A DNA stretch of 64,000 bases from Roseiarcus sp963833955 (GCA_963833955.1 CAWHZY010000015.1:519585-583584); one strand, 5' to 3'. Positions 36,402 through 44,453 are shown, counted from the stretch's first letter. The notes: generated from the sequence alone by a model not told the origin. Numbers and translations are program-made.

Positions 36402-36522
36402 GCTTATACCCACTCTATTCGAGCGCGACGGATCGCGCTCAAGCCCGCGCAACGGCTTGGGGCGCGCATTCGCGCTTCGGCCATAAGGCGATGATCGGTT
36501 CCGATCATCGAGTCTTGGTATC
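36402..36522 (-). repeat. Dispersed palindromic element, copy C (full length, inverted)
   Basis: This is a complete copy on the minus strand, from GATACCAAGACTCGATGATCGG at its right edge to the TATAAG-type end at 36402. The palindrome CGATGATCGG-AA-CCGATCATCG is perfect here. Its outer base pairs overlap the stop codon of the DUF892 gene, which is read in the same direction. Confidence 0.88.
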
Positions 36523-37018
36523 AGGCCGCTTTCGCTTTCATATTGATCGTCGATGTCGCGATCTTGGTGAGAAGCTGGTCGGTCTTGATCTCTTCCTGCA
36601 AAGTCTGGTCGAGCAGTTTCGCCGCCTCGTTGTGCCCAAGTTCCCGAGCCCAGGTCCTGAGCGTGCCGTAGCGGGCGATTTCATAGTGTTCGACCGCCTG
36701 GGCTGACGAGGCGAGGCCGGCGTCGAGCGCCTCCGCGCCCTTGAAATCCTCCATGATTTCCTTAGCCTCGTCGATAATGCCGAGGATCGCCTCGCAGGTC
36801 TTGCCGCGCGCAGCCCGGCCCAGTTGCTCGAACACCTCGTTGAGGCGCTCCACGTGGACTTCCGTCTGGTCGCGATGGGTCTCGAAAGCCTGCTTAAGTT
36901 CGGGCGACGAGGCTTCCTTCGCCATTTTGGGCAGGGCGCGCAAGATTTGCTTCTCGGCAAAGTAGATATCCTTGAGGGTCTCGGAGAACAGGTCTTCGAG
37001 TGTCTTTCGGTTTGACAT
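36521..37018 (-). CDS. DUF892 (YciE/YciF-type) ferritin-like protein
   Basis: This 165-residue soluble helical bundle starts at ATG 37018 behind AAGGAGC. The diiron-type Glu/His pattern is visible: LKDIYFAEKQILRAL, HRDQTEVHVERL, HYEIARYGTLRTWA and EEIKTDQLL. Homologues are stress-induced ferritin-like proteins. The gene ends exactly at the edge of a dispersed palindromic element. It is divergent from transaldolase. Confidence 0.9.
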   Translation of the reverse strand: MSNRKTLEDLFSETLKDIYFAEKQILRALPKMAKEASSPELKQAFETHRDQTEVHVERLNEVFEQLGRAARGKTCEAILGIIDEAKEIMEDFKGAEALDAGLASSAQAVEHYEIARYGTLRTWARELGHNEAAKLLDQTLQEEIKTDQLLTKIATSTINMKAKAA

Positions 37019-37186
37019 GGGGGCGCTCCTTGGCAATCACGTGACCGTGACCAAGAACGGGCTTGAATGCGTTAGGTTCCCGCCCGCGCTTCGGGTTCGC
37101 GCTTGCGTATGACGCCCCGAGGCGCGACAATCGCGTCAAAGGGAACTTGTCGGATAGCGGGGAGTTGCCGCGAAGGAGGCTCGTCC

Positions 37187-38140
37187 ATGACCAGTAAGCT
37201 CGAACAATTGCGCACCATGACCACCGTCGTCTCCGACACCGGCGACATGGAGGCGATCCGCGCCTACAAGCCGACCGACGCCACGACGAACCCGTCGCTG
37301 ATTTTGAAGGCGGCCGAGATGCCGGCCTATGCGCGTCTTGTCGACGAGGCGATTGCATGGGGGGGTAAACAAAAAGCTTCGGTCGGCGAGGTGACGGACC
37401 GGATCGCCGTGAATTTCGGCGCAGAATTGACGAAGATCGTTCCCGGCCGCGTGTCGACCGAGGTTGACGCCGATCTCTCCTTTGACACCGAGGGCATGGT
37501 CGCCAAAGCGAAGTCCCTGATCGCCGCATATAAACAGCGAGGCATCGGCCACGAGCACATTCTCATCAAGCTCGCTTCGACCTGGGAAGGCGTGCAAGCG
37601 GCCAAGCGCCTGCAGGCCGAGGGCATCGATTGCAACATGACGCTCGCCTTCTCGATCGCCCAGGCGATCGCGGCGGGGGACGCCAAGGCGTTCCTTCTGT
37701 CGCCTTTCGTTGGACGCATCCTGGATTGGCATGTGAAGGCCGGCGGGGGGCAGTACACTCCCGAAACCGACCCCGGCGTGCAATCGGTCCGTTCGATCTA
37801 CGCCTATTACAAGACCCACGGCGTCAAGACGGTCGTCATGGGCGCGTCGTTCCGCAACACGGGCGAGATCGAGGCTCTCGCGGGCTGCGATCGGCTCACC
37901 ATCTCGCCTCAGCTGCTCGAGGCGCTGTCGAAGGAGGAGGGCGAGCTTAAGCGGCAGCTCGACCCGGCCAAGCCCGGTCCCGCGCCAGCCAAGGTCGCAA
38001 TGGACGAAAAGACCTTCCGCTGGATGATGAACGAGGACCAGATGGCGACGGAGAAGCTGTCCGACGGCATCCGCCTGTTCGCGCACGATCTGAACAAGCT
38101 GAGGACGACGGTGCAGCAGCGGCTGGCGAAAGCGGCGTAG
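37187..38140 (+). CDS. tal: Transaldolase (TalB type)
   Basis: This cytoplasmic pentose-phosphate enzyme moves a dihydroxyacetone unit between sugar phosphates. ATG 37187 follows AAGGAGG and gives 317 residues, the same as the classical enzyme. Landmarks are TTNPSLILKAAEMP, the Schiff-base Lys in ILIKLASTWEGVQAA, and SPFVGRILDWH. Upstream in-frame codons lack homology. A hairpin lies just downstream, followed by a repeat-rich island. In a methylotroph it could serve carbon rearrangement. Confidence 0.96.
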   Translation: MTSKLEQLRTMTTVVSDTGDMEAIRAYKPTDATTNPSLILKAAEMPAYARLVDEAIAWGGKQKASVGEVTDRIAVNFGAELTKIVPGRVSTEVDADLSFDTEGMVAKAKSLIAAYKQRGIGHEHILIKLASTWEGVQAAKRLQAEGIDCNMTLAFSIAQAIAAGDAKAFLLSPFVGRILDWHVKAGGGQYTPETDPGVQSVRSIYAYYKTHGVKTVVMGASFRNTGEIEALAGCDRLTISPQLLEALSKEEGELKRQLDPAKPGPAPAKVAMDEKTFRWMMNEDQMATEKLSDGIRLFAHDLNKLRTTVQQRLAKAA

Positions 38141-38160
38141 TCAAGGGCGCACCGATTTAT

Positions 38161-38188
38161 GGCTGGAGCGAAATACTTTCCTCCAGCC
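38161..38188 (+). terminator. Hairpin downstream of transaldolase
   Basis: GGCTGGAG (38161-38168) pairs with CTCCAGCC (38181-38188) around a 12-base loop. No U-tract follows, so termination would be weak or Rho-assisted. Confidence 0.4.
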
Positions 38189-38351
38189 TCCCGCCTCGCA
38201 GCTCCTTGCGGCTAGCCCTGCAAGGGCTTCGAGACTCGACGGCGCCAGGCGCTTGAAAAAGTTTTCGCTGACGCAAGGATCGCACGCCCGGGGGCGATGG
38301 CGTGAAGCCGGCGCGCGGCTCCCCGCTCGAAGTCCTGCTCATTTTTCCCAA

Positions 38352-38408
38352 GCGCCCGCGCCGTTGCGCGGAATGGAGCGCGATGGGTCGCGCTCAATTG
38401 GAATGGGC
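38352..38408 (+). repeat. Dispersed palindromic element, copy D (right half only)
   Basis: Only the modules CCGCGC-CGTT-GCGCGG and GGAGCGCGA/TCGCGCTCAA with the GAATGGG end remain. The flanking left modules are absent. The next copy lies 140 bases downstream in the same orientation. Confidence 0.7.
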
Positions 38409-38548
38409 CTTACAAAGTTCGGGGGGCCTGTCGAGCGAGTGGCGCGCGGCGGCTTGGCTCGAGTTTCCGTTTTGCGCCGCTCTCGGAAGGAGCGAAAACG
38501 GAACGCACGCGCCTGAAAACGGTGAATAATGCGGCTGTATTGGCCAAT

Positions 38549-38665
38549 AATACCAAGACTCGATGATCGGAACCGATCATCGCCTTATGGCCGGAGCACG
38601 AATGCGCGCCCGCGCCGTTGCGCGGGTTTGAGCGCGATGAGTCGCGCTCAAATAGAATGGGCATG
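38549..38665 (+). repeat. Dispersed palindromic element, copy E (full length)
   Basis: This full copy runs from AATACCAAGACT through the perfect palindrome CGATGATCGG-AA-CCGATCATCG and the hairpin TTGAGCGCGA-TGAG-TCGCGCTCAA to AATGGGCAT. It differs from copies A and C by a handful of substitutions. Confidence 0.88.
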
Positions 38666-38937
38666 ATGCGCGTGTATTAGAATCGACCTGCCGATTCCTA
38701 ATTGGGGAATCGCCCCATCGGGCGCCGATGGCGGACGGCGCCGTTAGCCGGGAGCCATCGACATTTGTTTGCGTAAAGCCGAAAGCCGGGGTAAGATCAA
38801 AACTCGATGATCGCCGTCCGGAAGGAGGGGCGTCTCTCGACGCCCTATGGCTCGCGGTGACGGCGCTGTCCAAACGCGCCGTGCCTGGAGTGCGCATGGC
38901 CGCCTTTTGCAACCAGAGCGGGTCTCGCGGCGGCGGC
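38666..38937. other. Non-coding part of the repeat island
   Basis: Open frames exist on both strands here, but none has a credible start, family resemblance or codon pattern. Together with copies D and E and the AT-rich element, the whole interval 38141-39097 appears gene-free. Confidence 0.5.
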
Positions 38938-39085
38938 GAGATTTTTTTATTTGGATTCGCCGTAACCCATTGAAAAGTCACGATTCGACAAAGGAAAAAC
39001 AAGGAAATGCAAGCTTATTTGCTTGGTTTTATTTGGTTTTCCTTGGTTTTCCTTGCACGGAGTTCGCGGGCCAGGTTGTATCCGC
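38938..39085 (+). repeat. AT-rich dispersed element, copy 1
   Basis: It begins with AGATTTTTTTATTTGGATTC, continues with a TTGAAAAGTC segment and then multiple CAAGGAAA and TTTCCTTGG units in both orientations. An inverted copy lies at 56600-56745 with clear identity along most of its length. Its low GC contrasts strongly with the surroundings. Confidence 0.8.
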
Positions 39086-39097
39086 GGGTTTCCGCCG

Positions 39098-40162
39098 CTA
39101 GCCGTTCTTGACCGGCCGGACCAGCCCGACGGTCTTCGGAGACGATACGCTCGTCAGCTTAACGTCCGAGCGGCTCGCTTCGATGTTCTCGAGGAACTGG
39201 CGCGCGCTCTCTTTCCAGGTGAAACGCATCGAATGCTCGCGCGCCTGCTCGCGCGACAAGGTCAACGCCTTGAGGCAGGCCGCGCGTAGATCCTCGTCGA
39301 GCACGCCCGCGCCAGCCCCGACGACGTCGATCGGCCCGGGCACGGGATAGGCCGCGACTGGCAGGCCGCTGGCCATGGCCTCGATCATGACGATCCCGAA
39401 CGTGTCGGTGCGCGAGGGGAAGACGAACACGTCCGCGCTCGCATAGATGCCGGCCAACTCTTCGCCCTGTTTGGAACCGAGAAAATAAGCGTGCGGATAG
39501 CGGCGCTCGAGCTGGCGGCGAACCGGTCCGTCGCCGACGATGACGGTCGAGCCAGGCAAATCGAGGCCAAGCAGCGCTTCGAGGTTCTTTTCCACTGCAA
39601 CCCGTCCAACCGACAGGAAGATCGGCCGCGGCAGGTCGAGCGCGCGCTTCGACCGCGGGCGGTAGACCGCGTGATTGACGCCGCGTGTCCAGAGCCTGAC
39701 CCGGGGAAAGCCGCGGCGGGTGAGGTCGGCGGCGATCATGGGCGTCGGCGCCATCACCGCGGCTGAAGGCGCGTGAAAATAGCGCAAGCCGGCGTAGGTC
39801 AGCCATTCAGGAACGCGGATGCGCGCCGACACATATTCGGGGAAGCGGGTGTGATAGCTGGTGGTGAAGATCCGCTTGTGGGTGAGGCAATAGTGACGCG
39901 TCAGCCAGCCGATCGGGCCTTCGGTGGCGATGTGGATGTGGTCGGGCTTGGCTTCCTCGATGCGCTGGCCGATTCTTCGCCAGGACGGGATGGCGACGCG
40001 AATTTCCGGGTAGGAGGGCAGGGGAGCGGTCCACATGCCTTGGGACGTCAGAAATTCAAACGACGCGCCCAATTCAGCCGCCGCCTGAGTCATTCGCTCC
40101 AGGGTCGACACCACGCCATTGACTTGCGGGCGCCAGGCGTCGGTGGCGATCAGGATACGCAT
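39098..40162 (-). CDS. GT4 glycosyltransferase, probable diacylglycerol glycosyltransferase (Agt-like)
   Basis: This 354-residue GT-B enzyme starts MRILIATDAWRPQVNGVVSTLE. The donor-binding half contains FLSVGRVAVEKNLEALL and the GT4 E-x7-E motif in TFGIVMIEAMASGLPVAAY. Its start overlaps the stop of the PlcP-like gene (TGATG). In alphaproteobacteria that gene order accompanies membrane-lipid remodelling under phosphate starvation, in which PlcP releases diacylglycerol and the glycosyltransferase makes glycolipids. That role is inferred from context; the enzyme class is seen directly. Confidence 0.88.
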   Translation of the reverse strand: MRILIATDAWRPQVNGVVSTLERMTQAAAELGASFEFLTSQGMWTAPLPSYPEIRVAIPSWRRIGQRIEEAKPDHIHIATEGPIGWLTRHYCLTHKRIFTTSYHTRFPEYVSARIRVPEWLTYAGLRYFHAPSAAVMAPTPMIAADLTRRGFPRVRLWTRGVNHAVYRPRSKRALDLPRPIFLSVGRVAVEKNLEALLGLDLPGSTVIVGDGPVRRQLERRYPHAYFLGSKQGEELAGIYASADVFVFPSRTDTFGIVMIEAMASGLPVAAYPVPGPIDVVGAGAGVLDEDLRAACLKALTLSREQAREHSMRFTWKESARQFLENIEASRSDVKLTSVSSPKTVGLVRPVKNG

Positions 40163-41004
40163 CAGGCCAATTCCGCTTGCGCCTCGTCAGCCCCCGCCTC
40201 GGTCGCTTCCTCCTCGAACGATTGCTTGTCATCGGCCCAGGCGGCGAGCTGCAGCGGTTTCTTCCAGCGCAACACTTCCATCTGCCCGTCATAGTGCTCG
40301 ACCACCAGCGAGCAGGATTCGACGAAGTCGCCGGTGTTGACGTAGATCACGCCCTCCATGTCGCGGATCACCGGATGATGGATGTGCCCGCAGACCACGC
40401 CGTCGACGCCGCGCTTCCTGGCTTCCGCGGCGAGTTCCTGCTCGAATGAGCCGATGAAATTGACCGCGTTCTTGACCTTGAGTTTCGCCCAGGCCGAAAA
40501 CGACCAATAGGGCAAGCCCAAGGCGCGGCGTGCCGCGTTGAAATGCGTGTTGACGAACAGGGCGGTATCGTAGGCCCAGTCGCCGAAGAAGGCGAGCCAC
40601 TTCGAATGGCGTACGACGACGTCGAATTCATCGCCATGAATGATGAGATAACGCTTGCCGTCGGCCGCGGTGTGGATCGCCTGCCGCTTGATCTCGATCC
40701 CACCGAAGGTCAGGCCGAAGAACTGCCGGGCGAATTCATCGTGGTTGCCGGGCACGAAAATCATCCGCGCGCCGCGCCTCACCTTGCGCAGCAATTTTTG
40801 CACGACGTCGTTATGCGCCTGCGGCCAGTACCAGCCGGAGCGGAGCCGCCAGCCGTCGATGATGTCGCCGACCAGGTAGATCGTGTCCGCCTCGACATGG
40901 CGCAGCATGTCCAAAATGAGATGCGCCTGGCACCCGCGCGTGCCCAGGTGCAAATCCGACAGGAACAGGGTCCTGTAGCGATGGGTCTGTTGGGACTTGG
41001 GCAC
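40162..41004 (-). CDS. Metallophosphoesterase, PlcP-like phospholipase C (or LpxH-like)
   Basis: The 280-residue product has the two-metal phosphoesterase motifs: FLSDLHLG (14-21), VGDIIDGW (45-52), PGNHDE (85-90), IHGDE and GHIHHP. Automatic pipelines usually name this family UDP-2,3-diacylglucosamine diphosphatase. Its start RYRTLFLSDLHLGTRG and the adjacent glycosyltransferase favour PlcP, which cleaves phosphatidylcholine-type lipids to diacylglycerol when phosphate is scarce. A degenerate Pho-box-like sequence lies 55-70 bases upstream. The last 25 residues are acidic and low-complexity. Confidence 0.85.
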   Translation of the reverse strand: MPKSQQTHRYRTLFLSDLHLGTRGCQAHLILDMLRHVEADTIYLVGDIIDGWRLRSGWYWPQAHNDVVQKLLRKVRRGARMIFVPGNHDEFARQFFGLTFGGIEIKRQAIHTAADGKRYLIIHGDEFDVVVRHSKWLAFFGDWAYDTALFVNTHFNAARRALGLPYWSFSAWAKLKVKNAVNFIGSFEQELAAEARKRGVDGVVCGHIHHPVIRDMEGVIYVNTGDFVESCSLVVEHYDGQMEVLRWKKPLQLAAWADDKQSFEEEATEAGADEAQAELA

Positions 41005-41134
41005 CGGGGGCCTCCTCGCGAGGGGGCGAACAACGAGAAATGACTGCGCAGATTCTCATGTCGCTTCGATGACGCGACGCACTTGAAGGTTTATAATTCT
41101 CAGCCTGAACAGTGTCGAGAGCAGGGGCGCCACA

Positions 41135-41914
41135 GTGGACTTGGGAATCGCAGGCCGGAAGGCAATCGTTTGTGCGTCGAGCAAAGGCTTGGGCCGCGCC
41201 TGCGCCCAGGCGCTGGCGGAAGCCGGATGCGCACTCGTGCTCAACGGACGGGACAAGGAGGTCCTGAGTCGCACCGCAACCGAACTGCGCCAGGCTACGG
41301 GCGTTGAGATTCATGAAGTTTCGGGCGATCTGGACAATCCAGCGACGCGAGCGGAACTGATCGCCGCCTGCCCGGACGCCGATATTCTCGTCAATAACAA
41401 CGGCGGGCCGCCATACAAGAGTTTCGCGGAAATCAGCCGCGAGGATGTCCTTAAAGGGGTCGAGTCCAACATGCTGACCCCCATCGCTTTGGTCCAGGCG
41501 TTGGCTCCGGGGATGGTCGAGCGCAAATTCGGGCGAATCATCAACATCACTTCGAGTTCGGTCCGGGCGCCGATCGCCGGTCTCGACGTCTCGTCGGGGG
41601 CGCGCGCGGGATTGACGGCGTTTCTTGCCTCGGCGGCGCGTCTGTTCGCGCGCGACAATGTGACGATCAACTCGATCCAGCCTGGATCGTTTGAGACCGA
41701 CCGTCAAAAAGCAGGTCTTGCGCGCGCGGCGGCCCAGCGGAACGTCAGCGTGGATATCGCGCGCGCTGATTCGAAAGCGCGAATCCCGGTCGGGCAATTC
41801 GGCGATCCGGACGAATTCGGCGCGCTCTGCGCTTTCCTCGCCAGCGCCCACGCAGGATTCATCACGGGTCAGAACATCCTCATCGACGGCGGCGCCTTCG
41901 CGGGGGCTTTTTGA
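41135..41914 (+). CDS. SDR-family oxidoreductase lacking the canonical Tyr-x3-Lys
   Basis: The 259-residue product starts at GTG 41135 behind CAGGGG. The cofactor motif ASSKGLGRACA replaces TGxxxGxG, and NNNGGPP replaces NNAG. Where classical SDRs have Tyr-x3-Lys, this protein has DVSSGARAGLTAF, so both catalytic residues are absent. The C-terminus ILIDGGAFAGAF is normal. A subgroup of SDRs shares this pattern, so it is not simple decay. It may bind a substrate without classical reduction. It is divergent from the PlcP-like gene. Confidence 0.85.
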   Translation: MDLGIAGRKAIVCASSKGLGRACAQALAEAGCALVLNGRDKEVLSRTATELRQATGVEIHEVSGDLDNPATRAELIAACPDADILVNNNGGPPYKSFAEISREDVLKGVESNMLTPIALVQALAPGMVERKFGRIINITSSSVRAPIAGLDVSSGARAGLTAFLASAARLFARDNVTINSIQPGSFETDRQKAGLARAAAQRNVSVDIARADSKARIPVGQFGDPDEFGALCAFLASAHAGFITGQNILIDGGAFAGAF

Positions 41915-42020
41915 GACGGCGAACAATTGCCGGACGCCCGCGCTATGCGCGGAGATTTAGCGACGCGTGGCGTGAGGCGGCCATGAGCTGTGTCACCGAT
42001 CATTTGGGCTTTCCTCCACA

Positions 42021-42533
42021 GTGATAAAAGTGAAATCAACCCTTGGGCGTCTGGCCGCAGGCGCTGCCGCCGTGGCCCTCGTTGCAGCCGTTGAAGCGGC
42101 CTTTGGCCTCGCCCGAGGCGACCCCGAGCCGCCGGGTCCGCTGGCGCCGAGCAACGCGGGAGCTCCAGCGGAGCTTAAACAATGCGGCGACTGCCATATG
42201 GTCTTTCCGTCCCGGATGCTGCCGAGTCGTTCCTGGGCTGCCATTCTATCGACGATGGACGATCATTTCGGCGAAGACGCTGCGATCCCGAAGAAGGACT
42301 TGGACGTCATCCGCGAGTTCCTGACCTCGCACGCCGCGGATTCTTCAGACGCCACGTTTCGGGAGCGGCATTTCTTAAGTGCGCTCTCGTCGGACAGCAC
42401 ACCCATGAGAATTACGGCTACGCCCTGGTGGAACCAGATGCACGCGGATTTCAACTTCGAAGCAGTGAAGCACAGCGAGGTCAAATCGGCCGCCAATTGC
42501 CTCGCCTGCCATTACGGGAAGGTCATTCGATAG
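42021..42533 (+). CDS. Diheme cytochrome c (DHC)
   Basis: This 170-residue periplasmic electron carrier has an uncleaved or cleaved hydrophobic N-terminus (AAGAAAVALVAAVEAAF). Two heme sites are visible, CGDCH (55-59) and CLACH (160-164), with the family's HFGEDA segment at 82-87. In Rhodobacter sphaeroides the homologous protein gives electrons to SHP. Here the gene is followed by a cytochrome b561-DHC fusion and an SHP gene, the same set in one operon. Confidence 0.9.
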   Translation: MIKVKSTLGRLAAGAAAVALVAAVEAAFGLARGDPEPPGPLAPSNAGAPAELKQCGDCHMVFPSRMLPSRSWAAILSTMDDHFGEDAAIPKKDLDVIREFLTSHAADSSDATFRERHFLSALSSDSTPMRITATPWWNQMHADFNFEAVKHSEVKSAANCLACHYGKVIR

Positions 42534-42554
42534 GCGCCGAAATGGCGAACGACA

Positions 42555-43685
42555 ATGGGTAAGCGGGCCGCCGCTCCTGAGGTGACGCCGGTCTGGGACC
42601 TTGGCGTCCGCGTATTCCACTGGCTCATGGTCGCGACAGTCGCGACCGCCTTGGTCACGGGCCTTTCCGGACCACGAAACTTGCTGAATATTCACATCGC
42701 GGCAGGCGCCGCCATTGGAGGTCTCGTCGCCTTTCGCATACTCTGGGGCCTCACGGGTTCGACCTATGCGCGATTTTCCAGCTTTCCCGTTCACCTTGCC
42801 GCGATCAATGCCGACCTCGCCGGGTTTGTCGCCGGTCGCCGACCTCGATACCGGGGACACAATCCACTCGGCAGCCTGATGGCGCTTGCCCTCCTCGCGA
42901 TCATCTCACTTTCCCTGATGACAGGGGTCATCACCCTGGGTGGCGTCGACAAGCAGGGCCCCCTGGCTTTTGCGGTGACCTACGTTTCGGGCAAGGCGGC
43001 GCAGAGACTCCATCTGGCTCTCGCTTATGGTCTCCTTGCGTTGATCGCGGGTCATCTCCTGGGCGTTGCCTACGAGTTTATCCAAGGCCGCACCAATCTG
43101 CCGCTGGCCATGATTACTGGTCAGAAGGCGGCTTTTGCCACTGACCATGCGGCGAGGCCGGCGAAACCAAAGCCGCTGCTCGCCGGGCTCTGCATTCTGC
43201 TCTGGCTGATCGGCGCCGCCAGTCAGATCGTGGCGCTGTCGGCACGCCCGGCATTGGGAGTGCCGACGGCGCCACTCGATCAGACCTATGCGCAAGAATG
43301 CGGGAGCTGCCATATGGCCTATCCCCCGAGTCTCGCCCCGAGCGCGCGTTGGATCGCGATCATGGATGGTCTTTCGAATCATTTCGGCGAGGACGCCAGT
43401 CTCGAGCCCGGACTCTCAAGCCGTATACGCGCGTACCTGACGATGAACGCCGCTGAGAAATGGGATACGCGCGCCGCCCACCAGCTTCAGCGCTCGAACC
43501 CTCACGATCCGCTTCGCCTGACGGCGACGCCGTTCTGGGTTCGCATGCATCGGGAGATTCCCGAGAGCGTATTCAAATCCAGGGCGGTCGTCGCAAAAGG
43601 CGCTTGCGAAAAGTGTCACAGCGATGCTTCGACAGGCCGTTTTGATCCGCAGGAGATCCATATTCCGGAGCGAGCTTTTCAATGA
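42555..43685 (+). CDS. Cytochrome b561 fused to a C-terminal diheme cytochrome c domain
   Basis: Residues 13-190 form a four-helix b561-type membrane cytochrome with candidate heme His residues in VFHWLMV, NIHIAAG, RLHLALAYG and AGHLLG. A further helix (about 208-226) leads to a periplasmic DHC domain with CGSCH (249-253), HFGEDA (276-281) and CEKCH (351-355). The fusion would let quinol electrons pass straight to the periplasmic hemes. It overlaps the SHP gene by four bases. The usual arrangement keeps b561 and DHC separate; here a stand-alone DHC is also present. Confidence 0.9.
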   Translation: MGKRAAAPEVTPVWDLGVRVFHWLMVATVATALVTGLSGPRNLLNIHIAAGAAIGGLVAFRILWGLTGSTYARFSSFPVHLAAINADLAGFVAGRRPRYRGHNPLGSLMALALLAIISLSLMTGVITLGGVDKQGPLAFAVTYVSGKAAQRLHLALAYGLLALIAGHLLGVAYEFIQGRTNLPLAMITGQKAAFATDHAARPAKPKPLLAGLCILLWLIGAASQIVALSARPALGVPTAPLDQTYAQECGSCHMAYPPSLAPSARWIAIMDGLSNHFGEDASLEPGLSSRIRAYLTMNAAEKWDTRAAHQLQRSNPHDPLRLTATPFWVRMHREIPESVFKSRAVVAKGACEKCHSDASTGRFDPQEIHIPERAFQ

Positions 43686-44104
43686 AAGCGACTGATTGCG
43701 GCCTGATCTCGATCGTTGTTTTGGCCTCTACATTTGTCCCCGCGGCCGCGGGCGAATCGCCAAAATCACTCCTCGACTTCTATGCAAGTGAGGCGAAAGC
43801 CTCCGATCCCGGATTCGGCGGATTTTCCGCTGAGCGCGGCGAGCATCTCTTCAGGACCCATTTCTCGACGGGCAAGCCCGACACGCCATCCTGCACGACC
43901 TGTCACACCACAGACCCAACAAAGGCAGGGCAAACACGCGCAGGGAAGGACATTGAGCCGATGGCGGCCTCGGCGAATTCAAAGCGCTACAGCGATCAGG
44001 CGAAAGCGGAAAAGTGGTTTGGACGAAACTGCAACAATGTGGTCGGCCGAGACTGCACCGCGACGGAGAAGGGGGACTTTATAACGTTCATGCTCAGCCA
44101 ATGA
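43682..44104 (+). CDS. shp: SHP-type monoheme cytochrome c (DUF1924)
   Basis: This 140-residue exported protein resembles sphaeroides heme protein. The heme site is CTTCH (71-75). Asn116 lies 41 residues after the heme His, matching the spacing of the unusual Asn ligand in R. sphaeroides SHP. Cys117 and Cys125 match its disulfide next to the heme. Such proteins bind oxygen transiently and react with NO or peroxide-type ligands. Electrons would arrive from the two DHC domains encoded just upstream. The spacing comparison rests on remembered structural data. Confidence 0.88.
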   Translation: MKATDCGLISIVVLASTFVPAAAGESPKSLLDFYASEAKASDPGFGGFSAERGEHLFRTHFSTGKPDTPSCTTCHTTDPTKAGQTRAGKDIEPMAASANSKRYSDQAKAEKWFGRNCNNVVGRDCTATEKGDFITFMLSQ

Positions 44105-44285
44105 GTCCGTGGCGGACAGGCGCTGTAAAGGCAAGCTCTTGATGGATTTCTGATTTAGTGAATATTTGATCGGCAAGTTGACCGGAGCGTCAGGTGAGGT
44201 TCCAGGGTCGATCCGGCGCGCCTGGCGGGGCAGGTCGGAGGCTCATCAAAAATCCGCGATTGAATGGAAAGCGACGGTTTGACGG

Positions 44286-44313
44286 TTGTTTGGGCGCCGT
44301 GGTACCTTATATT
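44286..44313 (+). promoter_or_regulatory. Candidate promoter ahead of pqqA
   Basis: TTGTTT (44286-44291) and TATATT (44308-44313) are separated by 16 bases. The site is 57 bases upstream of the pqqA start. The -10 is good and the -35 is weak, so this is a tentative call. Confidence 0.35.
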
Positions 44314-44369
44314 CGGCTCTGGGCTCCAAGCGGAACGGAGCCTGCAAGACCGAAGAAGGAAACGACGCC

Positions 44370-44447
44370 ATGGCATGGTCGACCCCCGTAGTTTGTGAAG
44401 TCTGCGTTGGCATGGAAGTGACGAGCTACCTGTCGGCGGAAATGTGA
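44370..44447 (+). CDS. pqqA: PQQ precursor peptide PqqA
   Basis: This 25-residue peptide is too short for routine gene calling. It starts at ATG 44370 after AGAAGGAAA. It reads MAWSTPVVCEVC followed by VGMEVTSYLSAEM. The core EVTSY is the PqqA hallmark: Glu16 and Tyr20 are the residues that PqqE crosslinks to build PQQ. It ends a few residues earlier than the 29-residue methylotroph form and has Cys9 in addition to the common Cys12. No pqqBCDE genes are in the window, so modification must be supplied from elsewhere. It lies about 2 kb from the start of a PQQ-type sugar dehydrogenase. Confidence 0.9.
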   Translation: MAWSTPVVCEVCVGMEVTSYLSAEM

Positions 44448-44453
44448 TATCGA

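Noticed and set aside
38577..39002. Open frames on both strands in the repeat island (also 38728-38973)
   Set aside because: They run through repeat copies and the poly-T element, lack ribosome sites and show no family resemblance.
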